This document shows positions 6,372 to 7,016 of a stretch of DNA of 7,016 bases, piece by piece. Source of the DNA: Candidatus Kaiserbacteria bacterium (GTDB lineage Bacteria > Patescibacteriota > Minisyncoccia > Phycocordibacterales > UBA2100); contig JALSPS010000100.1 of assembly GCA_026985835.1 (NCBI GenBank), positions 1 to 7,016 on the forward strand, written 5' to 3'. Below the pieces are notes generated by a model. The model saw only the letters and a list, made by a program, of their open reading frames with translations. It had not been told where the DNA came from and did not search any database. Position numbers and translations under genes: made by a program. Numbering within the stretch: position 1 is the first letter of the stretch; every line of letters begins with the position of its first letter.

Positions 6372-6773
6372 TTACCAAATTTCAAATAAAATTTCTCCTC
6401 CAACCTTTTCTTTCACAGCATCGTTATTTGTCATCACACCCTTTGATGTTGAAATAATCATTATACCCTTACCATATCGTACCGGAAAAATGTTTTTAAC
6501 ATCTTTATATATTCTGCGACCAGGCTTTGAGATTCTTTTAACCGCAGAAATACGCGGTGTTTTGTCGGTATTATAAAACAAAGAGATTTTTAAAGATTTC
6601 TTAACTCCCTTACCATGTTTTTCAAAATCTTTTATATAACCGTTCTTTTTTAAAGTTTCAAGAACAGCTTCTTTCAATTTTGAGTAAGGAAGAGACACCT
6701 CAGTATGACCAACCATACCGGCATTTTTTAACCTTATTATTAAATCTCCAATTGGGTCTGTTATCATTACCAT
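6372..6773 (-). CDS. rpsH: 30S ribosomal protein S8 (uS8)
   Basis: A 133-residue protein that binds the central domain of 16S rRNA early in 30S assembly and in E. coli also represses the spc operon by binding its mRNA. Family marks are [14 protein letters not shown] (5-18), [14 protein letters not shown] (26-39), ISKPGRRIY (81-89) and [15 protein letters not shown] (101-115), ending with [10 protein letters not shown] (124-133). Two start codons are possible. The ATG at 6773 overlaps the rpsZ end by seven bases and gives MVMITDP. The ATG at 6767 shares one base with the rpsZ stop (TAATG), the classic coupled arrangement, and gives MITDP. Both agree with family N-termini. No Shine-Dalgarno sequence supports either. 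Confidence 0.97.
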   Translation of the reverse strand: MVMITDPIGDLIIRLKNAGMVGHTEVSLPYSKLKEAVLETLKKNGYIKDFEKHGKGVKKSLKISLFYNTDKTPRISAVKRISKPGRRIYKDVKNIFPVRYGKGIMIISTSKGVMTNNDAVKEKVGGEILFEIW

Positions 6774-6952
6774 GATGATTTTTTAATTCCAGGTATATTA
6801 CCTTCCAGAGCTTCTTCTCTAAAACAAACGCGACATAAATCAAAATCGCGCATATATCCTCTAGGGCGTCCACATTTAAAACAACGACGCACCACTCTTG
6901 ATTTAAATTTAATAGGCTTTTTAGCCTTTGCTATCATTGATTTCTTTGCCAT
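6767..6952 (-). CDS. rpsZ: 30S ribosomal protein S14 type Z (uS14, zinc-binding)
   Basis: A 61-residue S14, the short zinc-binding form, which sits in the head of the 30S subunit. Four cysteines, Cys24, Cys27, Cys40 and Cys43, form the C-x2-C-x12-C-x2-C zinc ribbon; [20 protein letters not shown] (25-44) is close to the family consensus. The C-terminus [11 protein letters not shown] (51-61) matches the usual G-x-xPGxxKxSW ending, and the start ATG gives the common MAKKS. It is the first visible gene of the ribosomal run and occupies the usual place between rplE and rpsH; rplE itself is not in the window. A promoter-like element and hairpin lie directly upstream. Confidence 0.98.
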   Translation of the reverse strand: MAKKSMIAKAKKPIKFKSRVVRRCFKCGRPRGYMRDFDLCRVCFREEALEGNIPGIKKSSW

Positions 6953-6961
6953 AAAAACAAT

Positions 6962-6975
6962 CGCTCAAACGAGCG
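6962..6975 (-). promoter_or_regulatory. Perfect small hairpin in the rpsZ leader
   Basis: On the minus strand CGCTC and GAGCG (6975-6971 and 6966-6962) form a five-pair GC-rich stem with a GTTT loop, nine bases before the rpsZ ATG. The next bases are ATTGTTTTT, so it also looks like a weak terminator. If the promoter above is used, the hairpin would begin at about the second base of the transcript. It may protect the 5' end, act in regulation or be a leftover terminator of the gene upstream; the sequence cannot decide which. Confidence 0.4.
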
Positions 6976-6982
6976 TAAGGCT

Positions 6983-7010
6983 ATATTACGCGAAAAAATA
7001 AAAAAGTCAA
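6983..7010 (-). promoter_or_regulatory. Candidate internal promoter before rpsZ
   Basis: On the minus strand, TTGACT (7010-7005, 5/6 to the -35 consensus) and TAATAT (6988-6983, 4/6 to the -10 consensus) are 16 nt apart. The predicted transcription start is near 6976, giving a leader of about 24 nt before rpsZ. If real, it would let the S14-to-SecY segment be transcribed apart from the front of the spc operon. T-rich spacers like this one arise easily by chance. Confidence 0.42.
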
Positions 7011-7016
7011 ATTTTT

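Noticed and set aside
6367..6378. Upstream TTG start for rplF adding MVII
   Set aside because: It would overlap the rpsH end, and the family N-terminus MSRIGKKPI begins at the ATG at 6366.

Overview
The window is a compact, AT-rich, entirely minus-strand gene block of a bacterium, most likely a member of the Candidate Phyla Radiation (Patescibacteria). The taxonomic call is an inference from several features: there is no rpmD (ribosomal protein uL30) between rpsE and rplO, a loss reported across the CPR; there are no recognisable Shine-Dalgarno sequences; gene spacing is 1-9 nt within the ribosomal and kinase runs; the nucleotide kinases diverge from consensus; and base composition is low in G+C. 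The standard genetic code explains every reading frame, so a TGA-recoding lineage is not indicated.

Reading in the direction of transcription (right to left), the first region (6952 down to 3160) is the distal half of the spc ribosomal operon: rpsZ (zinc-type S14), rpsH (S8), rplF (L6), rplR (L18), rpsE (S5), rplO (L15) and secY. A candidate promoter and a small hairpin lie just upstream of rpsZ at the right edge. A strong intrinsic terminator (3107-3137) closes the unit behind secY.

The second region (3073 down to 1475) holds one 532-residue predicted exported protein. Its N-terminal domain (about residues 60-215) resembles a domain I recall from phage or bacterial proteins annotated 'structural protein'. 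This is followed by a long acidic Asp/Asn/Ser/Gln-rich linker and a Trp-containing amphipathic tail. It sits between the secY terminator and a nucleotide-kinase cassette and has its own -10-like element.

The third region (1440 down to the left edge) is a tightly packed kinase cassette: gmk (guanylate kinase family, with the P-loop lysine replaced by Glu), adk (adenylate kinase family, zinc-type LID) and the 5' part of pyrH (UMP kinase). Together these would phosphorylate GMP, AMP and UMP to diphosphates. The secY-to-adk proximity common in bacteria is kept but is interrupted by the exported-protein gene and gmk.

The most interesting points are the exported phage-domain protein, the lysine-less guanylate kinase P-loop, and the combination of absent Shine-Dalgarno sequences, repeated TAATATG stop/start junctions and two -10 elements placed so close to start codons that leaderless mRNAs are predicted. 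No tRNA, rRNA, CRISPR array, transposon or attachment site is visible, and no stretch longer than 300 bases lacks a gene.
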